This document shows, piece by piece, positions 45,366-54,207 of a stretch of DNA of 64,000 nucleotides (position 1 is the first letter of the stretch; each line of letters opens with the position of its first letter). The position numbers were made by a program, and so were the translations under genes. The DNA lies in the NCBI RefSeq assembly GCF_003952525.1, contig NZ_CP034451.1, positions 3,596,001 to 3,660,000 of the forward strand, read 5' to 3'. The notes under the pieces are model-generated. The model was not told the DNA's origin, searched no databases, and worked only from the letters and a program-made list of their open reading frames with translations. The DNA comes from Mesorhizobium sp. M3A.F.Ca.ET.080.04.2.1. GTDB lineage: Bacteria; Pseudomonadota; Alphaproteobacteria; Rhizobiales; Rhizobiaceae.

Positions 45366-45561
45366 TTGTCTGGTCTCGGGAGCGTTGCAGGCAGCAGGCT
45401 TAACAAGCGCCGCCATTTTCGGTTGCGCGGCTCATACAAGGTTTTTCGCATTTGCGAAAGGGGACGCCGCGCCCCAAATACATGGTCACTGATTCTTAAA
45501 CGTCTTGGTGTGAAATGATTCCGTTAACCAAGGCGGAACCTTTGCGGGGCCGGGCAGTTCG

Positions 45562-45849
45562 ATGTTCATGACCGATCAGATGTCCAGATTGCGTCCGGTT
45601 TTCGCGTGGGCGGCGCTTGGCGTCCTCATCGCGGCAGGAGCCGCGCAGTCGGCCGCGGCCTTGAAGGAAGCCAATCCGGCGCGGCCGTCCGGCACGCAGA
45701 CGGCTCAGCAGATGTTCGCCGACGCCCCCGAGGGCGTCGACCCGATCGTCACCGGCCCGGTCAGCGCCGCCTTCAAGCAGCGGCAGCAGGCGGCCAACTG
45801 CGACACGGCCGTCTGGCCGAATATTCCCTCGACCTGCTACCCGGATTGA
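45562..45849 (+). CDS. small exported hypothetical protein
   Basis: A 95-aa protein with a Sec signal peptide (LRPVFAWAALGVLIAAGAAQ) and a short mature part ending NCDTAVWPNIPSTCYPD, with two cysteines that could form one disulfide. The central PEGVDPIVTGPVSAAFKQRQ segment is of a kind I associate with small rhizobial periplasmic proteins; no function is known. An alternative ATG lies at 45568. It is divergent from typA and is followed by a large palindromic element. Confidence 0.72.
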   Translation: MFMTDQMSRLRPVFAWAALGVLIAAGAAQSAAALKEANPARPSGTQTAQQMFADAPEGVDPIVTGPVSAAFKQRQQAANCDTAVWPNIPSTCYPD

Positions 45850-45870
45850 CGACGGCGCCACAGGAACCCT

Positions 45871-46048
45871 GGCGGGACAGCACCCCCCTCTGCCCTGCCG
45901 GGCATCTCCCCCTCAAGGGGGAGATTGGCAGTTTGCCCCCACCGCCGCGTCCTGCAGCGTTGGAAATTGGCGAAAGCTAATGCGAAATCCGATCTCCCCC
46001 CTTGAGGGGGAGATGGCCGGCAGGGCAGAGGGGGGTGCTGTCCCGCCG
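45871..46048. repeat. ~178-bp palindromic element, copy 1
   Basis: The left arm starts GGCGGGACAGCACCCCCCTC and continues TGCCCTGCCGGGCATCTCCC to about 45930. The right arm is its inverted copy, ending GGGTGCTGTCCCGCC. Each arm contains its own hairpin (ATCTCCCCCTCAAGGGGGAG). The centre CGTTGGAAATTGGCGAAAGC is shared with copy 2 at 53201-53374. It lies between convergent genes and could act as a two-way terminator. Confidence 0.85.
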
Positions 46049-46059
46049 ACGTATTCAGA

Positions 46060-47634
46060 TTAGGCCGACCGCACAGGATCGAGCGTGACCTTGTAGAGCT
46101 CGTTGTCGTCGCGGTCCATCAGCCGCACGGTGAGTTGTTCGGTGGCGCCGGAAATGTCGACCAGGCCGAAGAACTGCAGGCCCGCCGAAGGCGGCAGGTT
46201 CTGGCCCTGCTCGGCGGTCGGCGCCTTGATGAACTTGAGCTCCGGCCCGAAAGTCATGTCGAAATTGTTGGGGCCGAAGGTGCCGGCGTGGATCGGGCCG
46301 GAGACGAATTCCCAGAACGGGCTGAAATCCTGGAACTGCGCCTTGTCGGGGTTATAGTAGTGGGCCGCCGTATAGTGCACGTCGGCGGTGAGCCATACCG
46401 TGTTGCTGATGCCGGCATTCTTGATATAGCGCAGCAGGTCGGCGATCTCGAGCTCCCGGCCCTTCGGCAAGCCGTTGTCGCCATTGCTGAGTGCCTCGGC
46501 GCCGGTTTTCTTGGCGGCGTCGTTCCAGACGACGAGGCCAAGCGGCATGTCGGCCGCGATGATCTTCCAGGTCGCCCTGGAATTGGCGAGCTCGCGCTTC
46601 AGCCACTTGGTCTGCTGCTCGCCGAGCAAGCGCGATTGCGGCGTCATCGTGTCCTCCATGCCCGGGCCGTTCGGGCCGCGATAGGAGCGCATGTCGAGGA
46701 AGAACACGTCGAGCAATGGTCCATAGGCGATCTTGCGGTAGACGCGACCCGGTTCCGACGGCTCGTAGCGGATCGTCGTCATCTCGTGGAAGGCGCGCGC
46801 CGCGCGGGCCGCCAGCACATGGATGGATTTTTCCGAGTAGCGGTCGTCGGCTGTGAGATCCTTCGAATCCGACCAGTTGTTGACGACCTCATGGTCGTCC
46901 CACTGGTAGAAGGTCGGGCAGATCGCGCTCAAGCCCAGCACGTTCTTGTCCATCATGTTGTATTTCCACTGGTCGCGGTACTCATCCAGCGTCTCGGCTA
47001 CCTTGCGCTTGCCGTCGATCATGACGACGTTCTTCCACTTGCCGCCACCGGGCAGGTCGACCTCGTCCTTCATCACGCCGTCGGCATAGATCGTGTCGCC
47101 GGAGTGGAGGAAGAAGTCGGGCGTGTGCTTGCCGATCGTGGCGTAGGTCTTCATGCCGGTCTCGTCGATGCCCCAGCCTTGGCCGGCAGTGTCGCCCGAC
47201 CAGGCGAAGCGGATATCGCGTTTGGACGCAGGCGCGGTGCGGAAGCGGCCGACGATCGGCTCGGAGACAGCGTTGATGTCAGAAAGGTCGGCGGCGACCA
47301 TGCGGTAGAAGATGTCCTGGTCGGCGGCGAGATCGGCGAGCAGCCGCTTCACCGTGTAGTCGCTGGCCGGCGACGTATCGAGCGGCGCGAGCTTGGTCGC
47401 GTTGGCGAAGCTCTCCGTCGACGACACTTCGAACATGACGCGAGCCGGGCGGTCGGTGCGGGTCCAGACCATGCCGGACGTGGCATCGACATCGCCCGAC
47501 TGGACGCCATGGGTGAAGACTGGCCGCTGGCTGGCGCGCGAATAGTAAGGCAGCGCGAGCCCGGAGGCACCGACAAGGCCGAGTGCGCTGGCCGAAGTGA
47601 CGAAAGCGCGGCGGGTCAACGAGAACTTGTTCAT
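46060..47634 (-). CDS. phoD: PhoD-family alkaline phosphatase/phosphodiesterase
   Basis: A 524-aa exported enzyme. A twin-arginine signal (LTRRAFVTSASALGLVGASG) is followed by FTHGVQSGDVDATSGMVWTR, the metal-site motifs AWSGDTAGQGW, LHSGDTIYADG, QWDDHEVVNNWSD and a late TADVHYTAAHYYNPD. These correspond to the Fe/Ca-binding PhoD architecture and to cleavage of phosphomonoesters or diesters in the periplasm. The ATG at 47634 has GGAGA upstream. No Pho-box-like site is evident. Confidence 0.93.
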   Translation of the reverse strand: MNKFSLTRRAFVTSASALGLVGASGLALPYYSRASQRPVFTHGVQSGDVDATSGMVWTRTDRPARVMFEVSSTESFANATKLAPLDTSPASDYTVKRLLADLAADQDIFYRMVAADLSDINAVSEPIVGRFRTAPASKRDIRFAWSGDTAGQGWGIDETGMKTYATIGKHTPDFFLHSGDTIYADGVMKDEVDLPGGGKWKNVVMIDGKRKVAETLDEYRDQWKYNMMDKNVLGLSAICPTFYQWDDHEVVNNWSDSKDLTADDRYSEKSIHVLAARAARAFHEMTTIRYEPSEPGRVYRKIAYGPLLDVFFLDMRSYRGPNGPGMEDTMTPQSRLLGEQQTKWLKRELANSRATWKIIAADMPLGLVVWNDAAKKTGAEALSNGDNGLPKGRELEIADLLRYIKNAGISNTVWLTADVHYTAAHYYNPDKAQFQDFSPFWEFVSGPIHAGTFGPNNFDMTFGPELKFIKAPTAEQGQNLPPSAGLQFFGLVDISGATEQLTVRLMDRDDNELYKVTLDPVRSA

Positions 47635-47734
47635 GGCTGTCTCCGGGATGGCATTGAACATCGCCGGCCAAGCTCCCGCCTCAATGTTTCAGGCGCATCT
47701 CGGAACCATGAAGTTTTGATAACAGTGAACAGGC

Positions 47735-47770
47735 GATCTCCCCCCTCGAGGGCCCTCGAGGGGGGAGATT
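47735..47770. repeat. single-hairpin form of the palindromic element
   Basis: GATCTCCCCCCTCGAGGG followed by its inverted copy CCCTCGAGGGGGGAGATT is a near-perfect 36-base palindrome. It matches the inner hairpin of the elements at 45871, 53201 and 59594. It begins seven bases past the stop of the leftward MFS gene and is probably its terminator. Confidence 0.75.
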
Positions 47771-47776
47771 GGCGCC

Positions 47777-49060
47777 TCAAGCCGCCTGCGGTTCCGCCTC
47801 GAAGGCCGGCTTGCTGGTGTTGATCAGCAACGAGATGCAGGCGGCGGCAATGCCGGTCATGCCCGCTATCAAGAAGGCAAGCTCGTAATTGCCCTGGAGT
47901 TCGCGCATCGTGCCGCCGAAGGCTGCTGCCGCTGCCGCGCCGACCTGGTGCCCGGCGACGATCCAGCCGAACACGATCGGACCGCTGCGGTCGCCGAAGG
48001 CCTCGTTGGCGAGCCGCAGCGTCGGCGGCACCGTGGCGATCCAGTCGAGCCCGTAGAGCACGGCGAAGATGATCAGGCTGGTGGCTGAGAAACCGGAATA
48101 GGGCAGGTAGATCAGCGACAGGCCGCGCACGGCGTAATACACGCCGAGCAGCTTGCGCGGATCGAAGCGGTCGGTGAGCCAGCCCGACAGCGTCGTGCCG
48201 ATCAGGTCGAAGATGCCCATCATCGACAAGAGTCCGGCCGCCTGCACCTCGCCGATGCCCATGTCGCCGCAGAAGGCGATGAGATGGGTGCCGACGAGAC
48301 CATTGGTGGTGAAGCCGCAGACGAAGAAAGTGGCGAACAGGTACCAGAACACCCGCGTGCCGGCAGCGCGGCGAAGCGTGTTCAGCGTGTGCGTCAGGAA
48401 ATTGCCCTGCGAAGCGGGGGAGACCGGCGGAACGTCGTCGGCGTCGGCGCCGTAGCGGACCTGACCGATCGAGGCCGGGCGCTCCGGCACCAGCAGAAGG
48501 ACGAGCGGCACCAGCGCTGCCGTCGCGATCGAGACGGCGATCGCCACCGGCTTCCAGCCGCCGGCCTGCGCCAGCGAGGCGATGAGCGGCAGGAACACCA
48601 GCATGCCGGTGGCGCTCGACGCCGACATCAGGCCCATCATGAGGCCGCGATTGGTCTTGAACCAGCGATTGACGATGGTGGCGCCGAGCACGCTTGCCAC
48701 TGCGCCCGAGCCGATGCCGGAAAACACGCCCCAGGTGATGAAGAGATGCCAGGGCTTGCTCATCAGCAGGCTGAGCGCCGTCGAGCCCGACATGATCAGC
48801 AGCGCGGCAAGCAGGGTGCGGCGCAATCCGATGCGTTCCATCAATGCCGCGGCGAACGGGCCGGTCAGGCCATAGAGCAGGATGCCGACGCCGGCGGCCA
48901 TCGAAATGACGTCGCGCCGCCAGCCGAAACTCTCTTCCAGCGGCAGCATCATGACGGCCGGCGCCGAGCGGAGCCCGGCCGCGATGAGCAGGCAGAAGAA
49001 GATGACCGCGACGACGACAAAAGCGTAGCGCTGGCCAAACGGGCGGGACTGAGCTATCAT
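47777..49060 (-). CDS. MFS transporter, TetR-controlled
   Basis: A 427-aa twelve-helix transporter starting MIAQSRPFGQRYAFVVVAVI. Helix 4-5 wording GVFSGIGSGAVASVLGATIV, the NRWFKTNRGLMMGLMSASSA segment and a central cytoplasmic loop are like the monocarboxylate/oxalate-formate antiporter-type MFS group. The ATG at 49060 is used because longer readings would run through the operator region into the regulator side. It is divergent from a TetR gene, with two mirrored operator-like sites between them. Confidence 0.88.
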   Translation of the reverse strand: MIAQSRPFGQRYAFVVVAVIFFCLLIAAGLRSAPAVMMLPLEESFGWRRDVISMAAGVGILLYGLTGPFAAALMERIGLRRTLLAALLIMSGSTALSLLMSKPWHLFITWGVFSGIGSGAVASVLGATIVNRWFKTNRGLMMGLMSASSATGMLVFLPLIASLAQAGGWKPVAIAVSIATAALVPLVLLLVPERPASIGQVRYGADADDVPPVSPASQGNFLTHTLNTLRRAAGTRVFWYLFATFFVCGFTTNGLVGTHLIAFCGDMGIGEVQAAGLLSMMGIFDLIGTTLSGWLTDRFDPRKLLGVYYAVRGLSLIYLPYSGFSATSLIIFAVLYGLDWIATVPPTLRLANEAFGDRSGPIVFGWIVAGHQVGAAAAAAFGGTMRELQGNYELAFLIAGMTGIAAACISLLINTSKPAFEAEPQAA

Positions 49061-49117
49061 GTTACTGACCGGTACGTTGCAATGGGATGGCGCCATACAT
49101 ACGTACCGGTCAGTAAC
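49061..49117. promoter_or_regulatory. paired TetR operator candidates in the divergent promoter
   Basis: GTTACTGACCGGTACGT at 49061-49077 and ACGTACCGGTCAGTAAC at 49101-49117 are perfect inverted copies 23 bases apart. Each half contains ACCGGT, itself a palindrome. The pair spans almost the whole gap between the MFS and TetR genes, so the regulator could block both promoters at once. Confidence 0.85.
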
Positions 49118-49137
49118 ATTGTCAAGCGAGTTGGTTG

Positions 49138-49752
49138 ATGCCATCGGACAATAAAATTGAAGGATCGATCAGCGAGGCGCCTGCCTCGACGCCGAAGGCC
49201 GCCGACAAAATCCTCGGCGTGGCGCGCGACTTGTTCTATCGCGAAGGCATCCGGGCGATCGGCGTCGACGAGATCGTCAAGCGCGCCGGTGTGACCAAGC
49301 CCAGCCTCTACCGCAGCTTTCCGTCGAAGGACCAGCTCGCGGCTTCCTACCTGCGCCAATACGATCGCGAATTCTGGCAGCGCTTCGACGAGGCCGTCGA
49401 GGCCCATCCGGGTGACCCGCGCGCGCAGATCGGTGCTTTTTTGACCCGCGTCGGCAAACGCACGCAGCGGCCGGATTACCGCGGCTGCGGCATGACCAAC
49501 GCCGCGGTCGAATATCCCGAGCACGGCCATCCGGCGCGCGTCGTCAGCGAGGCCAACAAGCAGGGCCTGCGCCGGCGCCTGCGCGCCATGGCGGCGGCGA
49601 TGGGCGCGGCGGACCCGGACACGCTTGGCGACGGTCTGCTGCTCCTCATCGAAGGCGCCTATATCAGCGGCCAGCTGTTCGGCCTCGGCGGACCGGCGGC
49701 ATCGGTCGCCCGCAACGCCGACCTGCTGGTCGAAGCGAGCTTGAAGAAATAG
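49138..49752 (+). CDS. TetR/AcrR-family transcriptional regulator
   Basis: A 204-aa regulator. The N-terminal HTH reads AADKILGVARDLFYREGIRA then VDEIVKRAGVTKPSLYRSFP. The C-terminal ligand domain contains RGCGMTNAAVEYPEHGHPA. TetR proteins of this kind repress a divergent exporter until bound by its substrate. The paired inverted repeat at 49061-49117 is the likely binding site. The ATG follows directly on an in-frame TTG. Confidence 0.93.
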   Translation: MPSDNKIEGSISEAPASTPKAADKILGVARDLFYREGIRAIGVDEIVKRAGVTKPSLYRSFPSKDQLAASYLRQYDREFWQRFDEAVEAHPGDPRAQIGAFLTRVGKRTQRPDYRGCGMTNAAVEYPEHGHPARVVSEANKQGLRRRLRAMAAAMGAADPDTLGDGLLLLIEGAYISGQLFGLGGPAASVARNADLLVEASLKK

Positions 49753-49796
49753 CGGGTGGCGCTACGCTTCGACAACTCAAATGGGAGTTGTCAGCG

Positions 49797-50387
49797 ATGC
49801 GTGCTCTTCTGATCTCGCTTGCCGTTGCCGGTCTCTGCCAGGCGGCGCGTGCGGGCGAGATTTCCAGCGTCTACACCGATCTCGACTGGAAGAAGGACTG
49901 CGTGACCTACGCCCAATCCGAGGAGGGCGAAGGCGACTGGGCGAGCCTCGCCTGCTCGGGCTATCGCGGCTATCCGGTGCTGATCGCTTACGACGACGCA
50001 CGCGAATCCCTCTATTACGGCTTTCCCTCCGACGACATGACCGCCGTCTGGGAGAGCTTTTCCGGCCTCAACACCGCGGGGCCGAAGGTCGAATGGCGGA
50101 TCGAGACCAATGGCGACAAAGCCGTGCCCTTCGCCGTCATTCATCGCCGCGAGATCAGCAATCCCGACAACGAGAACAAGCCGACCGAGGTGCTGGTCGT
50201 CGCCAAGGTGGCGCAGCCGGAAGAGCATGGCGGCTGCACGATCGGCCTGGTGCTCGCCACCGGCAATCCCCAGGCCAACGATCAGGCGCGCAAACTCGCC
50301 GATGAAAAGGCGAAGGGCTTCGCCTGCGGCAAGGACAAGCGTGAGGTGATCGGCAGCGTCCCCGACTTTGGCCGGGTCGACAACTGA
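49797..50387 (+). CDS. exported hypothetical protein
   Basis: A 196-aa protein with a signal peptide (MRALLISLAVAGLCQAARAG). The mature part includes SVYTDLDWKKDCVTYAQSEE, ACSGYRGYPVLIAYDDARES, HGGCTIGLVLA and KGFACGKDKRE, with four cysteines that could pair in the periplasm. I do not recognise a named family. GGGAG lies nine bases before the ATG. It ends exactly where the convergent ppa stop begins. Confidence 0.78.
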   Translation: MRALLISLAVAGLCQAARAGEISSVYTDLDWKKDCVTYAQSEEGEGDWASLACSGYRGYPVLIAYDDARESLYYGFPSDDMTAVWESFSGLNTAGPKVEWRIETNGDKAVPFAVIHRREISNPDNENKPTEVLVVAKVAQPEEHGGCTIGLVLATGNPQANDQARKLADEKAKGFACGKDKREVIGSVPDFGRVDN

Positions 50388-50921
50388 CTACTTGACCGTC
50401 TTCGCCCGCTCGATCGCCTCGACGATCATCCTCTTGGCGTATTTGGAATCGTGCCAGCCCTCGATCTTGACCCATTTGCCGGGCTCGAGATCCTTGTAGT
50501 GCTCGAAGAAGTGCTGCACCTGCTGGCGCGTGATCTCGGGCAGGTGGGTGTATTCGGTGACGTTCTCATAGCGCAGCGTCAGCTTCGGCGAGGGCACCGC
50601 GATCACCTTCTCGTCCTGGCCGGCATTGTCTTCCATGATCAGCACGCCGATCGGCCGCACATTGATGACGCAGCCCGGCACCAGCGCGCGCGTGTTGCAG
50701 ATCAAAACGTCGATCGGGTCGCCGTCGCCCGACAGCGTATGCGGCACGAAACCGTAATTGCCGGGATAGCGCATCGAGGTGTGCAGGAAGCGGTCGACAT
50801 ACAGCGTGCCGGCGTCCTTATCCATCTCGTATTTGATCGGCTCGCCGCCGATCGGCACCTCGATGATGACGTTGATGTCCTCAGGCGGGTTCTTCCCCGT
50901 GGCAATCGCTTCGATACGCAT
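50388..50921 (-). CDS. ppa: inorganic diphosphatase
   Basis: A 177-aa soluble family I pyrophosphatase. Landmarks are [40 protein letters not shown], the metal-binding [19 protein letters not shown], and [20 protein letters not shown]. Asp residues of the catalytic magnesium cluster are in place. The length is that of the bacterial hexameric enzyme. It removes the pyrophosphate made by biosynthetic reactions. Confidence 0.97.
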   Translation of the reverse strand: MRIEAIATGKNPPEDINVIIEVPIGGEPIKYEMDKDAGTLYVDRFLHTSMRYPGNYGFVPHTLSGDGDPIDVLICNTRALVPGCVINVRPIGVLIMEDNAGQDEKVIAVPSPKLTLRYENVTEYTHLPEITRQQVQHFFEHYKDLEPGKWVKIEGWHDSKYAKRMIVEAIERAKTVK

Positions 50922-51120
50922 GGCGTGGTCCCTCTCTCGGTTGCAAGACCGATAGCGGGGGACGCATCATGGTGCAATGCGTCGAATAGCGCCGAATGCT
51001 AATGGACGCGCACAGTTTGTGATGGTTTGTAACCTGATGCAGGCCGGCCCGAGTACGGAGCGGTTTTGGGAGAAGACATGCGCCGAAACAGACAATCCGT
51101 TTCCGCGCGTCCGGCGCCTT

Positions 51121-51627
51121 TCATTCCCAAACGAAAGCGATCTTCTTCAGCGCCTTCTGCTCGAATACCTCGACGCCTTCGGCGATATCGCGGCCGCCTG
51201 CTCCGGAATAGAAGGCGAGCGCGTTCTGGTTGTCTTCAAGGGCCCAAACCACCAGACCCTTCAGACCGTGGTCTGCCAGGCGGCCCCGCGCTGCCCTGAA
51301 AAGCCGGCTGCCCAGCCCGATGCCCTGATATTCCGGGCGCAGGTAAAGCTCATAGATTTCGCCCTGCTGCCTGAGTTCCTTGGCGCGATTCTTGCCGATC
51401 GTGGCATAGCCGGCGATCGTGCCGCCGATCTCGACCACCAGCACCGTCGCCGCGCGGCGAATCGCATTGGCCCACCAGTCGGGGCCGCGCCGATTGATCA
51501 TCGAGGTCAGCGTGCGATGGGGGATGATGCCGGAATAGGCGCCGCGCCAGGCCTCCTGATGCACCTCGGCGATGGCGTTGGCATCGCGTGGCTCGGCTTT
51601 CCTGATGTCGATGATCAGCGTGTTCAT
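51121..51627 (-). CDS. GNAT-family N-acetyltransferase
   Basis: A 168-aa acetyltransferase. Motif A is LYLRPEYQGIGLGSRLFRAA, with the acetyl-CoA pyrophosphate-binding loop QGIGLG. The N terminus, IRKAEPRDANAIAEVHQEAW, and the C-terminal ALEDNQNALAFYSGAGG complete the fold. The acceptor (amino acid, peptide or drug) is unknown. It is isolated between ppa and the TPM-domain operon, with no operon partner. Confidence 0.9.
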   Translation of the reverse strand: MNTLIIDIRKAEPRDANAIAEVHQEAWRGAYSGIIPHRTLTSMINRRGPDWWANAIRRAATVLVVEIGGTIAGYATIGKNRAKELRQQGEIYELYLRPEYQGIGLGSRLFRAARGRLADHGLKGLVVWALEDNQNALAFYSGAGGRDIAEGVEVFEQKALKKIAFVWE

Positions 51628-51757
51628 GATTTCTTAACCATAAACCCGCATCGGCCGCTTGCAAAGAGTCCGCCCGAGGGCGCTTGCTCTTTCGCACAAT
51701 CGTTCCTGACAGGTGGCGAAAGCGCGGAAAACGGCCTCGGACGGGCTTTTCGCTCGA

Positions 51758-52396
51758 TCAGATTTCGACGAGGTGGTCTTCGAGCTCGTTAACGTCGTCG
51801 GCGGTGACCGGGAAGTGCTCGGCCAGCATCGCGCCGACTGATTCGACCGCCTTGACGAAACCGTCGGCGAGGCGATCGTCGCCGGCATGCGCGGTGAGAT
51901 CCCGCACCACACCGTCCCAGACATGCTGGCCGACCTTGGCGTCGATGCCTGAGTCGGCCACCACCTCGGCATAACGCTCGATGATGGAGACGAAGATCAG
52001 CACGCCGGTGCGCGCCGCGGTGCGATGGACGTTGCGGGCAAGGAACTGCTTCATCGCATTGTCGTGCGCCGCCTGGTAGCGCAGCCTTCTCGGCACGAAA
52101 TGGATGCGCAGGCCGGGCAGCGCCCACAACAGGACCAGCACCGAGGCCAGCGCCAGGAGTTCGGCCAGGACGAAATGCGGCAAGCGCATGGTCAGCCACC
52201 ACGCTTCCAGCCCGTACGCCACGCCGAGGCTGACGATGAGCGCGGCGAGCGAGACCGCGAAGGCGGCCTGGAAGAAATAACTGTCGCTGGCGCGCGCCAC
52301 GACGCAATAGATTTCGCCGTCGGTCTTTGCCTCGGCCGCGCTGATCGCGGCGGCGATGCGCTCGTGGTCCTCAGGGCTGATCGGTCGTGTTGCCAT
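51758..52396 (-). CDS. TPM-domain membrane protein
   Basis: A 212-aa protein. The N terminus, PEDHERIAAAISAAEAKTDG, starts a TPM-type fold. It is interrupted by two hydrophobic segments (around FAVSLAALIVSLGVAYGLEA and FVLAELLALASVLVLLWALP), then continues with TGVLIFVSIIERYAEVVADS and VGQHVWDGVVRDLT, as in the shorter TPM proteins. It follows the YgcG-like gene by five bases in the lemA operon and probably works with it at the inner membrane. Function unknown. Confidence 0.85.
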   Translation of the reverse strand: MATRPISPEDHERIAAAISAAEAKTDGEIYCVVARASDSYFFQAAFAVSLAALIVSLGVAYGLEAWWLTMRLPHFVLAELLALASVLVLLWALPGLRIHFVPRRLRYQAAHDNAMKQFLARNVHRTAARTGVLIFVSIIERYAEVVADSGIDAKVGQHVWDGVVRDLTAHAGDDRLADGFVKAVESVGAMLAEHFPVTADDVNELEDHLVEI

Positions 52397-52401
52397 GGAT
52401 C

Positions 52402-53244
52402 TCACCAGCTTCCCGAGGAACCGCCGCCGCCGGAGGAGCCGCCGCCGCCCGAGAACCCGCCGCCGCCGCCGGACGACCAGCCGCCGCCGGAGCTGCCTGA
52501 CGACCAGCCGCTACTGGACGACCGCCGTCCCGGCTCGAAGGTCATCCCCAGCCAGCGGTAGCGGCCGGGGCCGATCTTCTGGCCGAAGATCGGCGGCAGG
52601 ATGGAGGCGGCAAGACTGCCGACCAGGATTATGATCCAGATCGTGATAAAGATCGTGAAGAACAGGTCGTCCGAGTTGAAGGGCGCCTGCTCGTTGCGCT
52701 TGCCGCGCGCCTCGAGCTCTTCCGGATTGCCCTCCAGCACCATGATCATGTCGTCGACGGCCTTGGCTATGCCGCCGGAGAAGTCGCCGGCGCGGAAGGC
52801 CGGCACCATGTCGTTCTCGATGATCAGCTTGGTGTGCAGGTCGGTCAGCGTACCTTCCAGGCCATAGCCGACCTCGATCCGCATCCTGCGGTCGTTCGGG
52901 GCCACCAGCAGCAGGACGCCGTTGTTCTCCTTGGCCTGGCCGAGCTTCCAGAACCGGAAAAGACGATTGGCATAGGGCTCGATCTCCTCGCCACCGAGGC
53001 TGGGAATGGTGGCGACGACGATCTGGTCGGAACCCTTCTTCTCGAAATCGGCGAGTTTCTGGGTCAGCGCGGCTTTGGTGCCAGCGTCGATGATGGCGGC
53101 ATTGTCGACGACGCGGCCGGTGAGGGCGGGAAGGTCGGCGGCGAGCGCGGCAAGGGGAAGGAGGAGAAGGCAAAGGAGGCCAAGAAGGGTGAGGGAAGCA
53201 TTCCTTCGCGCCCCCCTCTGTCCTGCCGGACACCTCCCCCTCAA
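52402..53244 (-). CDS. TPM-domain (YgcG-like) protein with glycine/serine-rich tail
   Basis: About 280 aa. A signal sequence (LTLLGLLCLLLLPLAALAA) precedes a TPM domain (LPALTGRVVDNAAIIDAGTK onward to VLLLVAPNDRRMRIEVGYGL). One membrane helix (FITIWIIILVGSLAASILPP) and a tail made almost only of Gly, Ser and Trp follow, as in YgcG homologues. The start is unclear: no ATG lies in frame near the signal peptide, and the reading frame runs back into a palindromic repeat. TTG at 53244, inside the repeat, is the nearest start; ATG at 53439 is much farther and would overlap lemA. It lies downstream of lemA. Confidence 0.8.
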   Translation of the reverse strand: MRGRCPAGQRGARRNASLTLLGLLCLLLLPLAALAADLPALTGRVVDNAAIIDAGTKAALTQKLADFEKKGSDQIVVATIPSLGGEEIEPYANRLFRFWKLGQAKENNGVLLLVAPNDRRMRIEVGYGLEGTLTDLHTKLIIENDMVPAFRAGDFSGGIAKAVDDMIMVLEGNPEELEARGKRNEQAPFNSDDLFFTIFITIWIIILVGSLAASILPPIFGQKIGPGRYRWLGMTFEPGRRSSSSGWSSGSSGGGWSSGGGGGFSGGGGSSGGGGSSGSW

Positions 53245-53374
53245 GGGGGGAGATTGGCAGCTTAAGCGTCGGATCTCCCCTTCCGACGTTGGAGATTGGC
53301 GAAGGTGGATGCGACAGCCAATCTCCCCCCTCGTGGGGGAGATGTCCGGCAGGACAGAGGGGGGCGCGAAGGAA
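53201..53374. repeat. ~174-bp palindromic element, copy 2
   Basis: The outer ends TTCCTTCGCGCCCC and GGGGCGCGAAGGAA are exact mirrors. The arms carry CTCTGTCCTGCCGGACACCT and its inverse, plus inner ATCTCCCCCC hairpins. The centre CGTTGGAGATTGGCGAAGG matches copy 1 at 45871-46048. It sits between lemA and the YgcG-like gene and overlaps the possible start region of the latter. Confidence 0.85.
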
Positions 53375-53410
53375 CGCAAAGTCGGCGAGCTCGATAGATC
53401 CAGTAGCCGC

Positions 53411-54049
53411 TCACCCGCCCTGCTTGGTGCCGAAATCAACCTTCGGCACCTGCATCTTGTCTTCCTCGACGGTGAAGTTCGCGAACGGCTCGTTGCCGCG
53501 GAACCAGAAGGTCGCCCACAGCACCGAGGGGAAGGTTCTCAGTGTCAGATTGTAGTCCTTGACCGCCTGGATGTAGTCTCGGCGGGCGACCGCGATGCGG
53601 TTCTCGGTGCCTTCGAGCTGCGCCTGCAGCGCGAGGAAATTCTGGTTCGCCTTGAGGTCGGGATAGGCTTCGGACACAGCGATCAGCCGCGACAGCGCGC
53701 TGGTCAGCCCGGCCTGGGCATCCTGGAACTTCTTGAGGGCTTCCGGATCCTTCAGCGTTTCCGGGGTCACCGTGATCTGCGTTGCCTTGGCGCGTGCCGC
53801 GACCACCGCGTCGAGCGTGTCCTTCTCATGCGACGCATAGCCCTTGACCGTCTCGACCAGGTTCGGGATCAGGTCGGCCCGGCGCTGGTACTGGTTCAGC
53901 ACCTCGCTCCAAGCCGCCTTGGCATTCTCCTCCGCCGTGGGAATGGTGTTGTAGCCGCAGCCGGCAAGCAGCGGCAGCACGAACGCCATCATCAGCAAGG
54001 CTGGAAGGGTGCGGAAGACGGAGGGTGGGGAGAGGCGCTGGGCAAACAT
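53411..54049 (-). CDS. LemA-family lipoprotein
   Basis: A 212-aa protein with a lipoprotein signal (LPALLMMAFVLPLLAGC; lipobox LAGC). The LemA core follows: EVLNQYQRRADLIPNLVETV, GYASHEKDTLDAVVAARAKA, and DLKANQNFLALQAQLEGTEN through RIAVARRDYIQAVKDYN. The ATG at 54049 has GAGGGA upstream; the frame extends to 54202 without support. LemA beside TPM-domain genes is a recurrent arrangement of unknown envelope-related function. Confidence 0.93.
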   Translation of the reverse strand: MFAQRLSPPSVFRTLPALLMMAFVLPLLAGCGYNTIPTAEENAKAAWSEVLNQYQRRADLIPNLVETVKGYASHEKDTLDAVVAARAKATQITVTPETLKDPEALKKFQDAQAGLTSALSRLIAVSEAYPDLKANQNFLALQAQLEGTENRIAVARRDYIQAVKDYNLTLRTFPSVLWATFWFRGNEPFANFTVEEDKMQVPKVDFGTKQGG

Positions 54050-54207
54050 GATGGTCCCTCGATGGAAGATGCAGGCCGAAGCAATACCACAATCGAGGCT
54101 CAAGAAAATGACCCTGGCCGTTATGGCGCGTTGCCGTCCCGACGCGACAACACCCTGTGAATGGCGGCGCGAACCGGCTAAGCTTTCGGTGAGAAAGGAC
54201 ATTTGCC

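Noticed and set aside
45871..46048. Clustered direct and inverted repeats considered as a CRISPR array
   Set aside because: There are only two inverted arms with a conserved centre, no regular repeat-spacer spacing and no cas genes.
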